A DNA stretch of 64,000 bases from Micrococcus sp. 2A. Lineage in GTDB: Bacteria > Actinomycetota > Actinomycetes > Actinomycetales > Micrococcaceae. The position numbers and the translations under genes are program-made. The notes below the pieces were generated by a model. That model worked only from the letters and a program-made list of their open reading frames with translations. It ran no database searches and was not told the origin of the DNA. Shown piece after piece: positions 26,246 through 36,512 of the stretch; position 1 is the first letter of the stretch, and each line of letters begins with the position of its first letter. Location of the stretch: NCBI RefSeq assembly GCF_039519235.1, contig NZ_CP154351.1, forward strand, positions 1,178,001 through 1,242,000, written 5' to 3'.

Positions 26246-27378
26246 GCGCCGCCGAGACCCCGTCCGCCGACCCCATGGACCTCGCCGTCCGCGCCGCGCT
26301 GCGCGGCGTGCGCGGCGCCAACCCCCTCGTCGGGGCCGTCCTGACCGACGAGGCCGGCCGCGTCCTGGCCGTCGGGTACCACCGTGGACGGGGGACCGCC
26401 CACGCCGAGATCGACGCCCTGACCCGCTGGCGGGCCGCCCGTGCCACGGATCCGGCCCTGGCCGCCCTCGACCCCGCCGGCCTGACGCTGCACGTCACCC
26501 TCGAGCCCTGCGACCACACCGGCAGCACCGGCCCCTGCTCGCAGGCCGTCCTGGACGCGGGGATCGGCGCACTGCGCTACGCCGTGGCGGACCCCACCGG
26601 TCACGACGGCGGCGGCGCGGCCCGCCTCGCCGCGCACGGGGTGCACGTCACCGGCCCCACCGGCGAGGCGGCCGCACTCGCGCTCACCGCCCGCTGGCGC
26701 GAGGTCCGCGACGCGGGCCGCCCGTGGGTGACCGGGCACCTCGCCCAGTCCCTCGACGGCCACGCCGCGGCCGCCGACGGCACGAGCCAGTGGATCACCG
26801 GCCCGGACTCCCGCGTCCACGCCCACGAGGTGCGCTCCCGCGTGGACGCCATCGTCGTCGGCACGGGGACCGTCCTGGCCGACGACCCTCGCCTCACCGC
26901 CCGTGACGCCGCCGGCGCCGAACTCGCGCACCAGCCCGTGCCCGTCGTCCAGGGTCACCGGCCCGTGCCCGACGGCGCCGCACTGCGCCGCCACCCGGTC
27001 CCGCTGCACGTGCGGGACCACGACCCGCACGCCGTCCTCGCCGCGCTCGCCGCCCATCCCGGGCCCTGGCCCCGCAGCGGGGACCGCCCGGCACACGTGC
27101 TCATCGAGGGCGGACCCCGCGTGCTCGGCGCGTGGCTGCGCGTAGGCCTCGTGGACGAGCTGATGGTCTACACCGCGCCCCTGCTGCTCGGCCCGGGCCG
27201 CGCCGCCGTCGCCGGCCTCGACGTCGCCACGCTGTCCGAGGGACTGCGCTGGCACCCCGACCCCGCGGAGGGCGGCCCCGTCCGTGCCCTCGGGGTCGAC
27301 GTCTGGACCCACCTGAGCCCGGTGCCGGCCCCGCGCCTGCCCACCGCCCCCGCCCCGACCCGTTTCCAGGAGGACTGA
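26242..27378 (+). CDS. ribD: bifunctional riboflavin-specific deaminase/reductase
   Basis: Carries out the second and third steps of riboflavin synthesis, deamination and reduction of the pyrimidine intermediate. The N-terminal zinc deaminase domain (1–150) has His54-Ala-Glu56, Cys90 and Cys99. The C-terminal NADPH reductase domain (about 155–365) has SLDG, DDPRLTAR and IEGGP landmarks. At 378 residues the length is normal. The spacing of the two zinc cysteines is C-x8-C as in the family. The start overlaps the ribM stop and ribE follows immediately. Confidence 0.95.
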   Translation: MSAAETPSADPMDLAVRAALRGVRGANPLVGAVLTDEAGRVLAVGYHRGRGTAHAEIDALTRWRAARATDPALAALDPAGLTLHVTLEPCDHTGSTGPCSQAVLDAGIGALRYAVADPTGHDGGGAARLAAHGVHVTGPTGEAAALALTARWREVRDAGRPWVTGHLAQSLDGHAAAADGTSQWITGPDSRVHAHEVRSRVDAIVVGTGTVLADDPRLTARDAAGAELAHQPVPVVQGHRPVPDGAALRRHPVPLHVRDHDPHAVLAALAAHPGPWPRSGDRPAHVLIEGGPRVLGAWLRVGLVDELMVYTAPLLLGPGRAAVAGLDVATLSEGLRWHPDPAEGGPVRALGVDVWTHLSPVPAPRLPTAPAPTRFQED

Positions 27379-28035
27379 GTGTTCACCGGCATCGTCACCC
27401 ATCTCGGCACCGTCGTCGCCCTCGAGCACGACGCGGCCGCCGACACCGCCCTGCTGACCCTCGACGCCGGCGGGGCCCTCGACGGGCTGCCCGCCGGCGG
27501 CTCGCTCGCCGTCGACGGCGTGTGCCTCACGGCCCTCGACGGGCCCACGGAGCGCCCCGGCGTGTTCCGTGCCGACCTCATGGGCCAGACGCTGCGGATG
27601 ACCAGCCTCGGCGACCGCGCCCCGGGGGACCGGGTCAACCTCGAGCGCTGCCTGCGCCCCACCGACCACCTGGACGGGCACGTGGTCCAGGGCCATGTGG
27701 ACGGGACCGGCGAGGTCCTCGCGGTCACCCCGCACGGGGCCTGGACCACCCTGCGCATCGGCCTGCCCGCCCGCCTGGCCCGCTACGTCCCCGCGCAGGG
27801 GGCCATCGCCCTGCAGGGCGTCTCCCTCACCGTCACCGCCGTTTCCGACCCGGGCGCGGCCGCGCACTGGTTCGAGGTCGGCATCATCCCGGCCACGCTC
27901 GAGGCCACCACCCTGGGCGCCCTGCGGCCGGGCGACCGCGTCAACCTCGAGACCGACGTGCTCGCCCGGTACGCCGAGCGCCTCGCGCTCATCCCGTCCG
28001 CCCCCGCCGCACCCACCGAGGAGGCCCGCCCGTGA
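27379..28035 (+). CDS. ribE: riboflavin synthase, alpha chain
   Basis: Dismutates two 6,7-dimethyl-8-ribityllumazine molecules into riboflavin. The 218 residues contain two similar lumazine-binding barrels, each with its own MFTG- or HVVQGHVDGTG-type start. The first begins at MFTGIV (residue 1) and the second near 98. The GTG start follows CAGGAGG, which lies in the 3' end of ribD. The gene overlaps ribBA by a GTGA junction. Confidence 0.95.
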   Translation: MFTGIVTHLGTVVALEHDAAADTALLTLDAGGALDGLPAGGSLAVDGVCLTALDGPTERPGVFRADLMGQTLRMTSLGDRAPGDRVNLERCLRPTDHLDGHVVQGHVDGTGEVLAVTPHGAWTTLRIGLPARLARYVPAQGAIALQGVSLTVTAVSDPGAAAHWFEVGIIPATLEATTLGALRPGDRVNLETDVLARYAERLALIPSAPAAPTEEARP

Positions 28036-29345
28036 GTGAGCACATCCGTCTGGACCCCGTCCCCGCGGCGATCGCCGCGATCGCCGCGGGCCGGCCCGTC
28101 GTCGTCGTGGACGATGCCGACCGCGAGAACGAGGGCGACCTGATCTACGCGGCCGCCCTGGCCACCGACGAGGTCACCGCCTTCACCGTCCGCCACACCT
28201 CGGGCGTCATCTGCGCGCCCCTGCCGGCCGGCCTGGCCGACCGCCTGGCCCTGCCGCCCATGACCACCGTCAACGAGGACCCCAAGGGCACCGCCTACAC
28301 CGTGAGCGTGGACGCCGCCGCCGGCGTCACCACCGGCATCTCCGCCGCCGACCGCACCCGTACCCTCCGCGTGCTCGCCGACCCCGGCGCCGCCCCCGGC
28401 GACCTGACCCGGCCCGGCCACGTGTTCCCCCTGCGCGCCGTCCCCGGCGGCGTCCGGGCCCGCCGCGGCCACACCGAGGCCGGCGTCGAGCTGTGCCGCC
28501 TGGCCGGCGTCGCGCCCGTGGCCGCCATCGCCGAGCTCGTCCACGACGACGGCACCATGATGCGCCTGCCCGCCCTGCGGGAGTTCTCCGACGAGCACGG
28601 CCTCGTGCTGATCTCCATCGAGGACCTCGTGGCCCACCTGGAGGAGACGACGCCGACCCTGACCGCCGTCCCCGCCGAGGCCACCCTGCCGACCCGGCAC
28701 GGCCTGTTCCGCGTGAGTGTGCACGTGGACGCCGAGACCGGGGCCGAGCACCTGCTGCTCGTGGCGGGGGAGACCGACCCGGAGCGTCCCCTCACCGTCC
28801 GCGTGCACTCGGAGTGCCTCACCGGCGACGTGCTCGGGTCCCTGCGCTGCGACTGCGGCCCCCAGCTCGAGGACGCGCTTGCCCGCGCGGCGGCCGAGGG
28901 CGGCGCCGTCCTCTACCTCCGGGGCCACGAAGGACGCGGCATCGGCCTGGCCAACAAGATCCGCGCCTACCGGCTCCAGGAGGAGGGGATGGACACCGTC
29001 GAGGCCAACCTCGCCCTCGGTCTGCCCGCCGAGGCGCGCGACTGGGCCGGGGCCGCCGCCGTCCTCACGGCCGCCGGCCATCGGCGCATCCGCCTCGTCA
29101 CCAACAACCCGGTGAAGGTCGCGGGGCTGCGCGCGGCCGGCATCGACGTCGTCGAGCGTGTCCCGGCCCCCACGCCCGTCACCGAGCACAACGTCGTCTA
29201 CCTGCGCACCAAGCGGGACCGGATGGCCCACGCCCTGGCGGACCGCGTGCTCGAACCGCCGACGGCCACCGGCGGACCCGCCACGCCGGCCGATGACCCG
29301 ACCACCGACCCGACCCACCCCACCCACCAGGAGGACATCCCATGA
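28032..29345 (+). CDS. ribBA: bifunctional DHBP synthase / GTP cyclohydrolase II
   Basis: Makes both precursors of riboflavin: 3,4-dihydroxybutanone phosphate from ribulose-5-phosphate and the pyrimidine from GTP. The RibB domain (about 1–208) has [10 protein letters not shown] and RRGHTEA. The RibA domain (about 215–405) has the zinc ligands Cys262, Cys273 and Cys275 and the GHEGRGIGL loop. A tail of about 30 Thr/Pro/Asp-rich residues is extra. It starts with GTG overlapping ribE and ends overlapping ribH. Confidence 0.96.
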   Translation: MSEHIRLDPVPAAIAAIAAGRPVVVVDDADRENEGDLIYAAALATDEVTAFTVRHTSGVICAPLPAGLADRLALPPMTTVNEDPKGTAYTVSVDAAAGVTTGISAADRTRTLRVLADPGAAPGDLTRPGHVFPLRAVPGGVRARRGHTEAGVELCRLAGVAPVAAIAELVHDDGTMMRLPALREFSDEHGLVLISIEDLVAHLEETTPTLTAVPAEATLPTRHGLFRVSVHVDAETGAEHLLLVAGETDPERPLTVRVHSECLTGDVLGSLRCDCGPQLEDALARAAAEGGAVLYLRGHEGRGIGLANKIRAYRLQEEGMDTVEANLALGLPAEARDWAGAAAVLTAAGHRRIRLVTNNPVKVAGLRAAGIDVVERVPAPTPVTEHNVVYLRTKRDRMAHALADRVLEPPTATGGPATPADDPTTDPTHPTHQEDIP

Positions 29346-29824
29346 GCGGCGCCGGAGCCCCGACCTTCACCCCCGACCCCGCCGCTGCGAGCGGCCTGAA
29401 CGTGGCGATCGTCGCCGCCCAGTGGCACACCGAGATCATGGACGGGCTGATCGCCGGGGCGCAGGCCGCCGCGGTGGATTTGGGCCTGGAGCCCGGGCTC
29501 GTGCGGGTGCCCGGCACCGTCGAGCTCACCGTCGCTGCGGCGCGGCTGGCGGAGCGCTTCGACGTCGTCGTGGTCCTCGGCGTCGTGGTGCGCGGGGACA
29601 CCCCGCACTTCGACTACGTGTGCCAGTCCGTGACCCAGGGCGTGACGGAGGTCTCGGCGCGCACCGGCGTTCCCGTGGGCTTCGGCGTGCTGACCGTGGA
29701 CACCGAGCAGCAGGCGCGCGACCGGGCGGGCCTGCCCGGATCCCGCGAGGACAAGGGCCGCGAGGCCCTCGAGGCGGCGGTGCTCACCGAGCTCGCGCTG
29801 CGCTCGGTCACGCCGCGGGACTGA
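29342..29824 (+). CDS. ribH: 6,7-dimethyl-8-ribityllumazine synthase
   Basis: Condenses the two riboflavin precursors; family members form pentamers or 60-mer shells. The 160 residues are normal in length. Landmarks are the AQWH substrate loop, [11 protein letters not shown] (56–66) and the catalytic His89 in TPHFDYV. The ATG overlaps the ribBA stop. It is the last gene of the riboswitch-led operon. Confidence 0.95.
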   Translation: MSGAGAPTFTPDPAAASGLNVAIVAAQWHTEIMDGLIAGAQAAAVDLGLEPGLVRVPGTVELTVAAARLAERFDVVVVLGVVVRGDTPHFDYVCQSVTQGVTEVSARTGVPVGFGVLTVDTEQQARDRAGLPGSREDKGREALEAAVLTELALRSVTPRD

Positions 29825-29859
29825 GGGCGGCCGGGCGGGGCGTTGGTTACGCTCCTGCC

Positions 29860-31275
29860 GTGAGCACCTCTCGGCAGGCCAGTCCCCGCAGCCGCCCCGG
29901 GTCTGCCGCACCGAGCGTGGGTGTGCTGGGATTGGTCCTGTTGACGGTCTCCCTCGCCGTGTCTCTGGCGGCCGGCCTCCATGCCCTCCGGCTCGGCCTC
30001 GATTCCTTCGTGCTGGACTGTGACGTCCCCGAATGTGGCCCGGCGTGGTCCGGCCCGCGCGAGCACTACAGACGTGTGGCACTTGTCGCCGCCGTGACCG
30101 CAGCGCTCGGCTGGGCCGCCGCCGGATTCCGGCAGCCCAGCACCGCACACGGTCACCGCAGGCATCCGGAGAAGGGCGTAGCGGCCGGTGCCGTCGCAGT
30201 GCTGGGAGTGGTGGGCGTCGCCGTCACCCGGGCGGCGGCGATCTGGGCCCTGCCCCTGGGCATCGCCCTCCTGACAACCACCGTTGTCGCCGTCGCATTG
30301 GTGGGCCGCACCTTCTTGCGTCCGGTGGTCGGCGGCGACCGCCAGGCATGGCTGCTCGCGGGTGTTCTCAGTGGTGCTGGGCTCGCCTGCGCCACCGCCA
30401 CGGTGGCGACGGCGTACGCGCTCACCGTGCATCAGGTGCCCCAGACCGTGCCGCTGCTACTGCTGGCGCCGTGGAGCCTGCCGGCCTTCCACCTGCTGCT
30501 CTTCAGCGTGACCCGGCGGGCCGCCCGCCGCCGCAGAGCCCGTATGCCTGCGAAGGAGACGATGCCGCTGCCGGTGGCGTCCATGCGGATCGTGGGGCCC
30601 GGTGCCGCGGTGCTCCTGCTTGTCGCCGTATGGTCCGCCTGGCCGGTGTCTGAGCCGCAGCCCGAGACCGATCCGCCCCCCGCCTCTCCGCCGGTCATCG
30701 AGTCTGAGCCGTGGCCGACGGCGTCACCGCCTCCCGCAGCGGAGCCGCAGGACGCGATCCGCCCGGCCCCGGCGCCTGTTCCCGCGGGCGTGCCAGCCTG
30801 TACCCCCGAGCTGCTCCTGGTCCGGATCGGCGGATTCGACTCTGCGATGGGGACCTCCTCGGCGGGCGTCACTGCCGTGAACACGGGAGACGCCGCCTGC
30901 GCCCTCCACGGCCGCCCGGAGGTCGAGATCGTGCAGGGCGGCGACCCGATCGACCTGCACCTCGAGCCGATGACCGCGACCACCACCGTGCTGACCCCGG
31001 AGCAGGCGGCCCAGGAGGACCCCGACCTCGGCGTGGTCCTGGAGCCGGGGCAGCAGGCCGTGGCCGCCCTGCTCTGGCCCGGCTACCGCGCCAGGGCCGA
31101 CCAGAGCGCGCCGCAGACGGTGTCCGTGTCCCTGGGACACGGAGGCCCGATCGTCCCGGCGCAGGTCGCGGAGTCGGAGGACTCCGGTAGCCGGGGTCCG
31201 GCCCCGTTCGACCTCCAGGACGACGTCCCAGGGGGCGCTGAGCTCCGCGTGGGACCCTGGACGCCGCGCGACTGA
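29860..31275 (+). CDS. membrane protein with C-terminal DUF4232-like domain
   Basis: A 471-residue protein of unknown function. About six hydrophobic helices fill the first 230 residues, with another near 250–265. A Pro/Glu/Ala-rich linker follows, then an extracytoplasmic domain of about 160 residues that starts with CTPELLLVRIGG and contains NTGDAACALHGRPEV. This resembles DUF4232, which is usually found in small secreted actinobacterial proteins. The GTG lies 6 nt after TACGCT, so a leaderless mRNA is predicted. It separates the riboflavin and histidine operons and has no obvious link to either. Confidence 0.65.
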   Translation: MSTSRQASPRSRPGSAAPSVGVLGLVLLTVSLAVSLAAGLHALRLGLDSFVLDCDVPECGPAWSGPREHYRRVALVAAVTAALGWAAAGFRQPSTAHGHRRHPEKGVAAGAVAVLGVVGVAVTRAAAIWALPLGIALLTTTVVAVALVGRTFLRPVVGGDRQAWLLAGVLSGAGLACATATVATAYALTVHQVPQTVPLLLLAPWSLPAFHLLLFSVTRRAARRRRARMPAKETMPLPVASMRIVGPGAAVLLLVAVWSAWPVSEPQPETDPPPASPPVIESEPWPTASPPPAAEPQDAIRPAPAPVPAGVPACTPELLLVRIGGFDSAMGTSSAGVTAVNTGDAACALHGRPEVEIVQGGDPIDLHLEPMTATTTVLTPEQAAQEDPDLGVVLEPGQQAVAALLWPGYRARADQSAPQTVSVSLGHGGPIVPAQVAESEDSGSRGPAPFDLQDDVPGGAELRVGPWTPRD

Positions 31276-31299
31276 TCCGGGTTCGGCATCGGTGGACTG

Positions 31300-31716
31300 T
31301 CACCGGCAGACGGAGGGAATGTCCGATTCGGTGCGGAATTCCGTGCCGCCGCGTCCGCCCGGTTGACCCTCGCACCACTCGTCGGCGGCCATCATGGCCA
31401 GGCCGGCGACAAGCGGTGCCGCCAGCACCAACAACAGGATCACGGTGGCCGCGGTGAACGCCCTGCGAGGCCCGCGCCGGCTCGCACGGGCCGCGGCCAC
31501 CGTCGTGGCGATGGCCGCAAAGAGCAGACCGATCACCACTGACGCGTACACGACGTAGTGATCGCCGAAGAGACCGGAGGCGTTGGACGCTGCGCTGCCG
31601 ACGGCAATGACCACGGTCAGGAGGACGGGAAAGACGAGGACGCACCACAGGACGATCAACCCGGTGGGTCGGCGGACTGGACCCGGCGCGGGTTCGTGCT
31701 GAGGCCGGTGCGTCAT
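31300..31716 (-). CDS. small membrane protein, unknown
   Basis: A 138-residue protein with three clear hydrophobic helices (about 19–44, 52–75 and 87–108), a basic stretch between the last two, and a hydrophilic C-terminus with two cysteines that would face outside. I do not recognise a family. The ATG lacks a strong Shine–Dalgarno. It is convergent with the DUF4232-like gene and divergent from hisE. Confidence 0.6.
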   Translation of the reverse strand: MTHRPQHEPAPGPVRRPTGLIVLWCVLVFPVLLTVVIAVGSAASNASGLFGDHYVVYASVVIGLLFAAIATTVAAARASRRGPRRAFTAATVILLLVLAAPLVAGLAMMAADEWCEGQPGGRGGTEFRTESDIPSVCR

Positions 31717-31790
31717 GACCCCATGGTGTCAGGCCGTCACAGTGACGGCCCCACGCACGACCTCTCTCTGCGCTCGGTACAGTGGCCCAC

Positions 31791-32054
31791 GTGAAGACCT
31801 TCGACGAGCTGTACGCGGAACTGACGCGCAAGGTGCAGGAGCGCCCCGAGGGCTCCGGCACCGTGGCCCAGATCGACGCCGGCGTCCATGCGATCGGCAA
31901 GAAGGTCGTCGAGGAGGCGGCCGAGGTCTGGATGGCCGCCGAGTACGAGTCGGATAAGGCCGCCGCCGAGGAGATCTCTCAGCTGCTGTACCACGTGCAG
32001 ACCATGATGATCGCCCGCGGCATCAGCCTCGAGGACGTCTACCGCCACCTCTGA
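31791..32054 (+). CDS. hisE: phosphoribosyl-ATP pyrophosphatase
   Basis: Second step of histidine synthesis. The all-helical 87-residue enzyme has the MazG-like metal motif [11 protein letters not shown] and EEISQLLYH. The GTG is 6 nt after a TACAGT hexamer, so the mRNA is predicted to be leaderless; another GTG at 31782 lies inside that hexamer. hisG follows after 48 bp. Confidence 0.93.
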   Translation: MKTFDELYAELTRKVQERPEGSGTVAQIDAGVHAIGKKVVEEAAEVWMAAEYESDKAAAEEISQLLYHVQTMMIARGISLEDVYRHL

Positions 32055-32102
32055 GGCCGCCGGCCCCGTTCCCCGCCCACCGCACCCCGAGGAGACCGAC
32101 GC

Positions 32103-32951
32103 GTGCTGCGCATCGCCGTTCCGAACAAGGGCGCCCTCGCCGAGGCCGCCCGTGAGATCCTGCAGGAGGCCGGCTACCGCCAGCGACGCGACTCCCGGGA
32201 GCTCGTGCTCGTCGACCCGGAGAACCAGGTGGAGTTCTTCTACCTGCGGCCGCGCGACATCGCGGTGTACGTCGGCCAGGGCACCCTCGACGTCGGCCTG
32301 ACCGGCCGAGACCTGTTCTGCGACGCGCAGGTGGGAGACACCGCCGAGGAGGTCATGGCGCTCGGCTTCGGGAGGTCCGTGTTCCGCCTGGCCGCGCCGG
32401 TCGGCGCGTTCAGCGCGGCCGGCGAGCTCTCGGGCAGGCGCATCGCCACGAGCTACGACGGCCTGCTCACGGCGTACCTCGAGCGGACCGGCCTGGACGC
32501 CACCGTCGTCCACCTCGACGGCGCCGTCGAGTCCTCCGTGAAGCTCGGCGCGGCGGACGCGATCGCCGACGTCGTGGAGACCGGCAACACCCTGCGTGCC
32601 GCGGGCATGGAGGTCTTCGGCGAGCCGATCCTCGACTCCGAGGCGATCATGATCGGCCGCCGGGGCGCCCAGCCCGAGGGCCTCGACGTGCTGCTGCGCC
32701 GCCTCAACGGCGTCCTCGTGGCCCGCCGCTGGGTGATGATCGACTACGACATCCGCCGCGAGCTCCTGGACCGCGCCACCGCGGTCACGCCGGGACTGGA
32801 GTCCCCGACCGTCTCCCCGCTGCGCGACGAGTCGATGGTGGCCGTGCGCTCCATGGTGCGCAAGGGCGACGCCAACCGCATCATGGACGAGCTGTACGAC
32901 CTCGGAGCCCGCGGCATCCTCATCTCCGCCATCCACGCCATCCGCCTCTGA
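32103..32951 (+). CDS. hisG: ATP phosphoribosyltransferase, long form
   Basis: Commits the histidine pathway. The 282-residue length and the C-terminal ACT-like regulatory domain (about 210–282) mark the long, histidine-inhibited form that needs no HisZ. Landmarks are VPNKGAL at the start, DVGLTGRDL and the phosphoribosyl loop [17 protein letters not shown] start with GAGGAGA upstream. Confidence 0.95.
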   Translation: MLRIAVPNKGALAEAAREILQEAGYRQRRDSRELVLVDPENQVEFFYLRPRDIAVYVGQGTLDVGLTGRDLFCDAQVGDTAEEVMALGFGRSVFRLAAPVGAFSAAGELSGRRIATSYDGLLTAYLERTGLDATVVHLDGAVESSVKLGAADAIADVVETGNTLRAAGMEVFGEPILDSEAIMIGRRGAQPEGLDVLLRRLNGVLVARRWVMIDYDIRRELLDRATAVTPGLESPTVSPLRDESMVAVRSMVRKGDANRIMDELYDLGARGILISAIHAIRL

Positions 32952-33003
32952 CCCCCTCGGACCACACGGTCCGCACCCCCGTCGGCCTCGAAGGAGCCCC
33001 GCC

Positions 33004-33774
33004 ATGACCGTCGCCGTCCGCGTCATCCCCTGCCTGGACGTGGACGCCGGGCGCGTGGTCAAGGGCGTCAACTTCGAGGACCTGCGCGACGCGGGCGACC
33101 CGGTCGAGCTCGCCCGCCGCTACAACGCCGCGGGGGCGGACGAGCTCACGTTCCTCGACGTCACCGCCTCCACCGCGGACCGCGCCACCACGTACGACGT
33201 CGTCACCCGCACGGCGGAGGAGGTCTTCATCCCGCTCACGGTGGGGGGCGGCGTCCGGACCGTGGACGACGTCGACCGCCTCCTGCGCACCGGTGCGGAC
33301 AAGGCCTCGGTGAACACCGCCGCCGTCGCCCGCCCTGCGCTCATCACGGAGATCACCCGGCGCTTCGGCTCCCAGGTGCTCGTGCTCTCCCTCGACGCGC
33401 GGCGCACGCAGGACCCCGCGTGTGCGTCCGGCTACGAGGTCACCACCCACGGCGGGCGCACGGGGACCGGCATCGACGCGGTGCAGTGGTGCCGGGAGGC
33501 GTCCGAGCGCGGCGTGGGGGAGATCCTGCTGAACTCGATCGACGCGGACGGGACGCGGGCCGGCTTCGACCTCGAGATGATCCGCGACGTCCGGGCCGTG
33601 ACCCGTGTGCCGCTGATCGCCTCGGGCGGCGCGGGGGAGCCGGCCCACTTCACGGAGGCGGTGGCCGCGGGGGCGGACGCGGTGCTGGCCGCGTCCCTGT
33701 TCCACTTCGGCCCGGACGACATGCTCGCCCGCGTCAAGGACGCGCTGCGCGCCGCGGGGCACGTCGTCCGCTGA
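33004..33774 (+). CDS. hisF: imidazole glycerol phosphate synthase subunit HisF
   Basis: The cyclase half of IGP synthase, a TIM barrel of 256 residues. Catalytic aspartates are Asp12 (PCLDVD) and Asp131 (SLDAR). GGGVRTVDD and the C-terminal IASGGAG phosphate loop are present. ATG after AAGGAG. hisH and priA, which normally act with it, are not in the window. Confidence 0.95.
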   Translation: MTVAVRVIPCLDVDAGRVVKGVNFEDLRDAGDPVELARRYNAAGADELTFLDVTASTADRATTYDVVTRTAEEVFIPLTVGGGVRTVDDVDRLLRTGADKASVNTAAVARPALITEITRRFGSQVLVLSLDARRTQDPACASGYEVTTHGGRTGTGIDAVQWCREASERGVGEILLNSIDADGTRAGFDLEMIRDVRAVTRVPLIASGGAGEPAHFTEAVAAGADAVLAASLFHFGPDDMLARVKDALRAAGHVVR

Positions 33775-33778
33775 GGGG

Positions 33779-33826
33779 CACGGACCACGCCGCGCGGCTC
33801 AGGCCGCGCCGGTGACGCGGTCCGTG
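33779..33826. terminator. nested hairpin between hisF and the TIGR03085 gene
   Basis: Outer arms CACGGACC (33779–33786) and GGTCCGTG (33819–33826) enclose an inner 7-bp hairpin with a TCAG loop (33792–33798 with 33803–33809). It overlaps the 3' end of the convergent gene. There is no T-run, so termination is an inference. Confidence 0.4.
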
Positions 33827-34536
33827 GTCACGAGCGCGGCGCGGCGTCGCCCGTGCGCGTGCAGGACGAGCTCGCCGGCGGCCCCCGTGACGCGCACGCT
33901 CACGCCGTCCTCGCCGGGCCGGCGCGCGACGATGGGCGCGTTGTCCACGCGCGAGGCGGGCCGGGGCCGGCGGGCGAGCACGATCCCGGACTCGGCCCCG
34001 CGGTAGAGGAGCCGCGCGCGACCGCGCAGGCGGGTGTAGAGCATGTCCGCGTAGTCGTCGGCGAGGATGCGCGGGGCCCAGCGCTCCTGCGCACGCCGCA
34101 CGTCCTCGGTGTGCACGAAGAACTCGAGCAGCTGCACCTGGCCGGCCACGCGCCGTCCCGGGGCGGTCCGGCGGGCGGCCGCGGCCAGCCCTCGCAGCCG
34201 GGCCGCGACGCGGGGACCCTCGCCGGGCGCGCGCAGGGGTCCGCGCGCCACCAGCGCGACGAGCTCGGCGTAGCCCTCCTCGGAGGCGTGGGCGTCGCCG
34301 AGCTCCTGCGTGAGCTGGGCGAGTCGGCGGCGGGCGACCCCGGGCAGGACGATCCCGGCGGCCGAGGGGGAGGTCTCGCGCAGGTGCACGTGGGCCGCCA
34401 GGTGCTCCGTGCGCCAGCCCTCACACAGCGTGGGCGCCGCCGGGCCCGCGGCGAGCAGCGCCTCCACCAGCGCGGCGCGCGAGGCCACCGCGAAGTCGGT
34501 GGCGGTGTGCTGCGCGGCGGCGGGGGTCTCGGCCAT
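33799..34536 (-). CDS. TIGR03085 family protein (mycothiol-dependent isomerase N-domain type)
   Basis: A 245-residue member of the DinB/MDMPI-like helical-bundle families. The marks are [18 protein letters not shown] near residues 37–54 and a later [16 protein letters not shown], whose histidines resemble the metal site of mycothiol-dependent maleylpyruvate isomerase. The substrate is unknown. I use the ATG at 34536 because TAGCGT stands 7 nt upstream, predicting a leaderless mRNA; an in-frame GTG nine bases earlier lies within that promoter. It sits opposite in strand between hisF and hisI, a position seen in other Micrococcales. Confidence 0.8.
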   Translation of the reverse strand: MAETPAAAQHTATDFAVASRAALVEALLAAGPAAPTLCEGWRTEHLAAHVHLRETSPSAAGIVLPGVARRRLAQLTQELGDAHASEEGYAELVALVARGPLRAPGEGPRVAARLRGLAAAARRTAPGRRVAGQVQLLEFFVHTEDVRRAQERWAPRILADDYADMLYTRLRGRARLLYRGAESGIVLARRPRPASRVDNAPIVARRPGEDGVSVRVTGAAGELVLHAHGRRRAALVTTDRVTGAA

Positions 34537-34543
34537 GGCCTCC

Positions 34544-34567
34544 ACGCTACACGCGGCTCCCTAGAAT
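34544..34567. promoter_or_regulatory. back-to-back -10 elements of the TIGR03085 gene and hisI
   Basis: TAGCGT (34549–34544, minus) and TAGAAT (34562–34567, plus) are only 12 bp apart. Each is 7–8 nt from an ATG. Two RNA polymerases could hardly bind at once, so the two genes may compete. Confidence 0.6.
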
Positions 34568-34575
34568 GGACCTCC

Positions 34576-34953
34576 ATGAGCACCCCCCAGACCGCCGGCC
34601 TCCCGGAGTCCCTGACCTTCGACGACCGGGGCCTCATCCCGGCCATCGCGCAGCAGCACGACACGGGCGAGGTGCTCATGATGGCGTGGATGGACGAGGA
34701 GTCCCTGCGCCTCACCCTCGAGTCCGGATGGGCCACCTACTGGTCCCGGTCCCGCGGGAGGCTGTGGCGCAAGGGCGAGAGCTCGGGCCACCGACAGCGC
34801 GTCCTCGCCGTCAGCGCGGACTGCGACGGCGACACGCTCCTGCTGCGCGTCGACCAGACCGGGCCCGCGTGCCACACCGGCACCGCCAGCTGCTTCACCG
34901 ACCGCCGGATCGCGGACCTGACGGGCCGCACCCCCGAGGAGGACGCCCGATGA
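34576..34953 (+). CDS. hisI: phosphoribosyl-AMP cyclohydrolase
   Basis: Third step of histidine synthesis. In 125 residues the metal-binding parts are clear: SADCDGD, and a C-terminal pair of cysteines in [24 protein letters not shown] is a family block. It begins an operon with trpE, which it overlaps (ATGA), so histidine and tryptophan genes share a transcript from the TAGAAT promoter. Confidence 0.94.
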   Translation: MSTPQTAGLPESLTFDDRGLIPAIAQQHDTGEVLMMAWMDEESLRLTLESGWATYWSRSRGRLWRKGESSGHRQRVLAVSADCDGDTLLLRVDQTGPACHTGTASCFTDRRIADLTGRTPEEDAR

Positions 34954-36512
34954 CCCGCCCCCACGCCTCCGACGCCACCCCCGACCGCGCCGAGTTCCTG
35001 CGCCTGGCGGACACCGCGCGCGTGATCCCCGTGGTGCGCACCGTGCTCGCCGACGGCCTCACGCCCCTGGCCATCCACCGCCGCCTCGCCGCATCGCGTC
35101 CGGGCACCTTCCTCATGGAGTCCGCGTCCCAGGGCGCCGCGTGGTCCCGCTACAGCTTCATCGGCGCCGGCTCCGCGGCCACCCTCACGGCGCGCGACGG
35201 CGAGGCCCACTGGCAGGGCACGCCCCCCGAGGGGCTGCGCCGCGAGGGCCCGGCCCTCGAGGTCCTCGCCGACTCCCTGCGCCTGCTGCGCACGGACGTC
35301 CGGGACCGGGTGGGGGTGTCGCTGCCGCACCTGGTCTCGGGGCTCGTCGGCTTCCTGGGCTGGAACACGGTGCGCTCGTGGGAGCACCTGCCGCACCCGC
35401 CCGAGGACCACCTTCGCCTTCCCGACCTCGCCATGAACCTCGTCACGGACCTGGCCGTGCACGACGCGGTGGACGGCACCGTCACCCTCATCGCGAACGC
35501 GATCAACGGCAACGGCCTCGCCACCGGGGCCGAGCAGGCCCACGACGACGCCCTCGCGCGGCTGGACGCCATGGTCGAGCGGCTCCGCACGCCCGTGCCC
35601 GAGCCCGTGAGCGCCGTCTCCCGCCGCTGGCTGGACGCTTCCGCGGAGGACGTGGCGGCGCAGGCCGAGGACCGCTGGGGGGCCGAGGGCTTCCGAGCCG
35701 CCGTCGGGAAGGCCCAGCAGGCCATCCGGGACGGCGAGGTCTTCCAGGCGGTGCTCTCCCGCCGCCTCTCCGTGACCACGGACGTGAGCGGGGAGGACGT
35801 GTACCGCGTGCTGCGCACGGTCAACCCGAGCCCGTACATGTACCTCTTCTCCTTCGAGACGCCCGAGGGGGAGCCGTACGAGATCGTCGGCTCCTCGCCC
35901 GAGGCCCTCGTCACCGTCCAGGACCGGCACGTCGTCACGCACCCGATCGCCGGTTCGCGCCGCCGCGGGGCGAGCGCCCAGGAGGACGCGCGCCTCGGCG
36001 AGGACCTGCTCCACGACCAGAAGGAGCGCGCCGAGCACCTCATGCTCGTGGACCTCTCCCGCAACGACCTCTCCCGCGTGTGCGAGGCCGGTTCCGTGGC
36101 GGTCACCCAGTTCATGGGCCTGGAGGCGTTCAGCCACATCCTGCACCTGGTCTCCCACGTGGAGGGGCGCATGCGCGACGACGTCGACGCCCTCCAGGTG
36201 CTGCGGGCCGCCTTCCCAGCCGGCACCCTCTCCGGAGCCCCCAAGCCGCGCGCGCTCCAGCTGCTGGACGAGTGGGAGCCCACCGAGCGCGGGCCGTACG
36301 GCGGAGTCGTCGGCTACTTCGACCTCGCCGGCAACATGGACATGGCCATCAACATCCGCTCCGTGACCCTGCACCGCGGACAGGCCCACGTGCAGGCGGG
36401 TGCCGGGATCGTGGCGGACTCCGACCCGCGGGCCGAGGCCGCCGAGACGGTCACCAAGGCCACCGCCCCGCTGCGTGCGGTGCTCGCGGCCGCCGAGCTG
36501 GAGGAGGCGTGA
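34950..36512 (+). CDS. trpE: anthranilate synthase component I
   Basis: Converts chorismate and ammonia to anthranilate. At 520 residues it is full length. The tryptophan-feedback motif is LMESAS (about 55–60). The chorismate-binding C-terminal domain has [29 protein letters not shown] and the final [10 protein letters not shown]. The glutaminase partner trpG is not in the window. No leader peptide or attenuator is possible in front, because the start lies in the end of hisI. Confidence 0.96.
   Translation: MTRPHASDATPDRAEFLRLADTARVIPVVRTVLADGLTPLAIHRRLAASRPGTFLMESASQGAAWSRYSFIGAGSAATLTARDGEAHWQGTPPEGLRREGPALEVLADSLRLLRTDVRDRVGVSLPHLVSGLVGFLGWNTVRSWEHLPHPPEDHLRLPDLAMNLVTDLAVHDAVDGTVTLIANAINGNGLATGAEQAHDDALARLDAMVERLRTPVPEPVSAVSRRWLDASAEDVAAQAEDRWGAEGFRAAVGKAQQAIRDGEVFQAVLSRRLSVTTDVSGEDVYRVLRTVNPSPYMYLFSFETPEGEPYEIVGSSPEALVTVQDRHVVTHPIAGSRRRGASAQEDARLGEDLLHDQKERAEHLMLVDLSRNDLSRVCEAGSVAVTQFMGLEAFSHILHLVSHVEGRMRDDVDALQVLRAAFPAGTLSGAPKPRALQLLDEWEPTERGPYGGVVGYFDLAGNMDMAINIRSVTLHRGQAHVQAGAGIVADSDPRAEAAETVTKATAPLRAVLAAAELEEA

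Noticed and set aside
34860-34960. A tryptophan leader peptide or attenuator before trpE.
   Set aside because: trpE starts within hisI, and no Trp-rich short ORF or terminator hairpin is present.
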